From Pandoraea terrigena (GTDB taxonomy: Bacteria; Pseudomonadota; Gammaproteobacteria; Burkholderiales; Burkholderiaceae), in assembly GCF_902459705.1 (NCBI RefSeq), contig NZ_CABPRU010000002.1, forward strand, positions 496,001 through 560,000: 64,000 nucleotides of DNA, given 5' to 3'. The notes below the pieces were generated by a model that ran no database searches, was not told where the DNA came from, and worked only from the letters and a program-made list of their open reading frames with translations. Each line of letters begins with the position of its first letter. Within the stretch, counting starts at the first letter, position 1. This document shows, in pieces, positions 62,175 through 64,000 of the stretch. Position numbers and translations under genes: made by a program.

Positions 62175-63056
62175 TTACAGCGCAGCCTTGAGCAGACGGC
62201 CCATTTCCGACGGATTACGGGTCACCTTGATACCGCAGGCGTCCATGATCTCCAGCTTGGCTTCGGCGGTATCGGCACCGCCCGAGATCAGCGCACCGGC
62301 GTGGCCCATGCGCTTGCCCGGGGGCGCAGTCACGCCCGCGATGAAGCCGACGACCGGCTTCTTCATGTTGCCCTTGATCCACTCGGCGGCCGTCGCTTCG
62401 TCCGGACCACCGATTTCACCGATCATGATCACGGCGTCCGTATCCGGATCGTCGTTGAACATCTGCATGACGTCGATGTGCTTCAGACCGTTGATCGGGT
62501 CGCCACCGATACCGACGGCGGTCGACTGGCCCAGGCCCAGCGCGGTCAGTTGACCGACGGCTTCGTACGTCAGGGTACCCGAGCGCGACACCACGCCGAT
62601 GCGACCCTTCTTGTGGATGTGACCCGGCATGATGCCGATCTTCAGTTCGTCCGGCGTGATCACGCCCGGGCAGTTCGGGCCGAGCAGCAAGGTCTTGCGA
62701 CCTTCGCGACGCATACGGTCCTTCACTTCGATCATGTCACGAACGGGAATACCTTCCGTGATGCAGATCGCCAGGTCCAGGTCGGCTTCGACAGCTTCCC
62801 AGATGGCGGCGGCAGCGCCTGCGGGCGGCACGTAGATCACCGACACGGTCGCGCCGGTCTGCGCCTTCGCGTCCTTGACCGAACCGAAAATGGGAATGCC
62901 CTCGAAGTCTTCGCCAGCCTTCTTCGGGTTCACGCCAGCGACGAACGCGTTCTTGCCGTTCGCGTATTCACGGCACATGCGGGTATGGAACTGGCCGGTC
63001 TTGCCAGTGATACCTTGGGTGATGACCTTTGTATCTTTGTTGATCAGAATCGACAT
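62175..63056 (-). CDS. sucD: Succinyl-CoA synthetase, alpha subunit
   Basis: The 293-residue subunit starts [19 protein letters not shown]. It carries the CoA-binding Rossmann part ([14 protein letters not shown]), the [20 protein letters not shown] region and the phosphohistidine in [17 protein letters not shown]. With SucC it makes succinate, CoA and ATP from succinyl-CoA in the TCA cycle. It lies 84 bases downstream of sucC in the same operon. The start at 63056 has AAGGAAATC upstream and the usual length. Confidence 0.97.
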   Translation of the reverse strand: MSILINKDTKVITQGITGKTGQFHTRMCREYANGKNAFVAGVNPKKAGEDFEGIPIFGSVKDAKAQTGATVSVIYVPPAGAAAAIWEAVEADLDLAICITEGIPVRDMIEVKDRMRREGRKTLLLGPNCPGVITPDELKIGIMPGHIHKKGRIGVVSRSGTLTYEAVGQLTALGLGQSTAVGIGGDPINGLKHIDVMQMFNDDPDTDAVIMIGEIGGPDEATAAEWIKGNMKKPVVGFIAGVTAPPGKRMGHAGALISGGADTAEAKLEIMDACGIKVTRNPSEMGRLLKAAL

Positions 63057-63140
63057 TGCTTGATTTCCTTCATCCGGTTGCCGGGCAGCGTTCGCCTCCC
63101 CCTTGGGGGCCACGCGCCGCTGCGGCTTCGACTGTTCTGG

Positions 63141-64000
63141 TTACTTGCCTGCGGCAGCCGCGACAACCTTCTGGGCAGCTTCTTCCATGCTGTCCGCAGA
63201 GATGATCGGCAGGCCCGATTCGGCGAGCATCTTCTTGCCCAGGTCCTCGTTCGTGCCCTTCATGCGCACGACCAGCGGCACCTTCAGCGAGACGGCCTTC
63301 GAGGCTGCGATCACGCCTTCGGCGATCACATCGCAACGCATGATGCCGCCGAAGATGTTGACCAGAATGGCGGTCAGGTTCGGGTTCTTCAGCATGATCT
63401 TGAACGCTTCGGTGACCTTCTCGGTCGTGGCGCCACCGCCCACGTCCAGGAAGTTCGCCGGCTCGCCGCCGAACAGCTTGATGGTGTCCATCGTGGCCAT
63501 GGCCAGGCCGGCACCGTTCACCAGGCAGCCGATGTTGCCGTCGAGCGAGATATAGGCCAGATCGAACTTCGAGGCTTCGACTTCTGCCGGATCTTCTTCG
63601 TCCAGATCGCGGTAAGCGACAATTTCCGGGTGACGGAACAGGGCGTTCGAATCGAAGTTGAACTTGGCGTCGAGCGCGGTGACCGTGCCGTTGCTGCTCA
63701 CGTTCAGCGGGTTGATTTCGGCCAGCGACGCATCGGTTTCCCAGAAGGCCTTGTACAGACCTTGCAGGATCGTGCGGGCTTGGGCGATCGAAGCGTCGGG
63801 AACACCGATCTTCTTGGCCAAGTCGTCGGCTTGCGCGTCGGTCAGACCGGTGGACGGCTCAACGATAACCTTGTGGATCAGTTCCGGGTGCTTTTCGGCG
63901 ACTTCTTCGATGTCCATGCCGCCTTCGCTCGAACCCATCAGCACGATCTTCTGCGAGATGCGGTCGACCACGAGGCTGACGTACAGTTCGTTCTTGATGT
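63141..64000 (-). CDS. sucC: Succinyl-CoA synthetase, beta subunit, 3' part
   Basis: The reading frame runs off the end of the window, so only about 286 of the usual 388 residues are present. The visible part reads [17 protein letters not shown], then [40 protein letters not shown] (magnesium-binding Asn and Asp of the ATP-grasp domain), [18 protein letters not shown] and [15 protein letters not shown], all typical of SucC. The ATP-grasp N-terminus lies beyond 64000. It is the first gene of the sucCD operon in this orientation. No anomaly is seen. Confidence 0.97.
   Translation of the reverse strand, partial: IKNELYVSLVVDRISQKIVLMGSSEGGMDIEEVAEKHPELIHKVIVEPSTGLTDAQADDLAKKIGVPDASIAQARTILQGLYKAFWETDASLAEINPLNVSSNGTVTALDAKFNFDSNALFRHPEIVAYRDLDEEDPAEVEASKFDLAYISLDGNIGCLVNGAGLAMATMDTIKLFGGEPANFLDVGGGATTEKVTEAFKIMLKNPNLTAILVNIFGGIMRCDVIAEGVIAASKAVSLKVPLVVRMKGTNEDLGKKMLAESGLPIISADSMEEAAQKVVAAAAGK

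Overview
The window reads as a chromosome segment of a high-GC betaproteobacterium of the family Burkholderiaceae. Supporting this are the DUF3348/DUF802/OmpA/DUF2894 operon, a DUF4148 protein, a Kdo hydroxylase beside waaA and waaC, a five-gene cluster in the order of the Burkholderia protein O-glycosylation locus, and a non-catalytic PyrC beside PyrB. Pandoraea is my best guess at the genus, but that is inference and was not tested. Coding density is high, and no insertion sequence, integrase, prophage or CRISPR array is visible.

Layout. 1-5.7 kb: the 3' end of frmA, a secreted SH3b protein with a Pro/Gly-rich tail, the relic of an amino-acid permease, the KefF-KefC glutathione-gated K+ efflux pair and a hypothetical gene. 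5.7-8.7 kb: DUF4148 protein, ArsR regulator coupled to a double AHSA1-domain protein, and a bestrophin-like channel. 8.8-13.8 kb: valine-catabolism genes mmsB and mmsA with a periplasmic binding protein and a divergent LysR. 13.8-19.4 kb: LysR/MFS and LysR/quinone-reductase divergent pairs, an arylamine N-acetyltransferase and a small ORF. 19.7-23.9 kb: a globin-GAF-EAL c-di-GMP phosphodiesterase, a nitrilase-family amidase, a broken cytochrome b561 gene and a VIT/CCC1 metal transporter. 24.1-26.4 kb: a lower-GC island with two nuclease-like genes and an XRE-like gene, next to tRNA-Gly(CCC). 26.8-33.0 kb: a GH114-like secreted protein, then a four-gene, translationally coupled operon with a MotA/ZorA-like channel protein carrying a long repeat tail and a MotB/ZorB-like OmpA protein.

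33.3-42.3 kb: trmB, uppP, a DUF1439 lipoprotein, a cysteine-cluster protein, SDR/TetR, pcm and a rhodanese, then the LPS inner-core genes waaA, kdoO and waaC. 42.4-51.1 kb: a phosphomannomutase/phosphoglucomutase, then flippase, three glycosyltransferases and a polyprenol-phosphate glycosyl-1-phosphate transferase, then apaH. 51.2-57.3 kb: an acyltransferase, pyrC', pyrB, ruvX, yqgE, an unrecognised gene and rubredoxin. 57.5-64 kb: thiD, a PglL-type oligosaccharyltransferase directly downstream of a type IV pilin, a TerC protein, sucD and the 3' part of sucC.

Two themes link distant parts. First, the 44-50 kb cluster (lipid-linked glycan assembly and flipping) plus PglL and pilin at 58-61 kb make an apparently complete O-linked protein glycosylation route. 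Second, the 27.9-33.0 kb operon looks like a proton-driven MotAB/ZorAB-type motor with undescribed partner proteins. It is the best candidate here for a little-described system.
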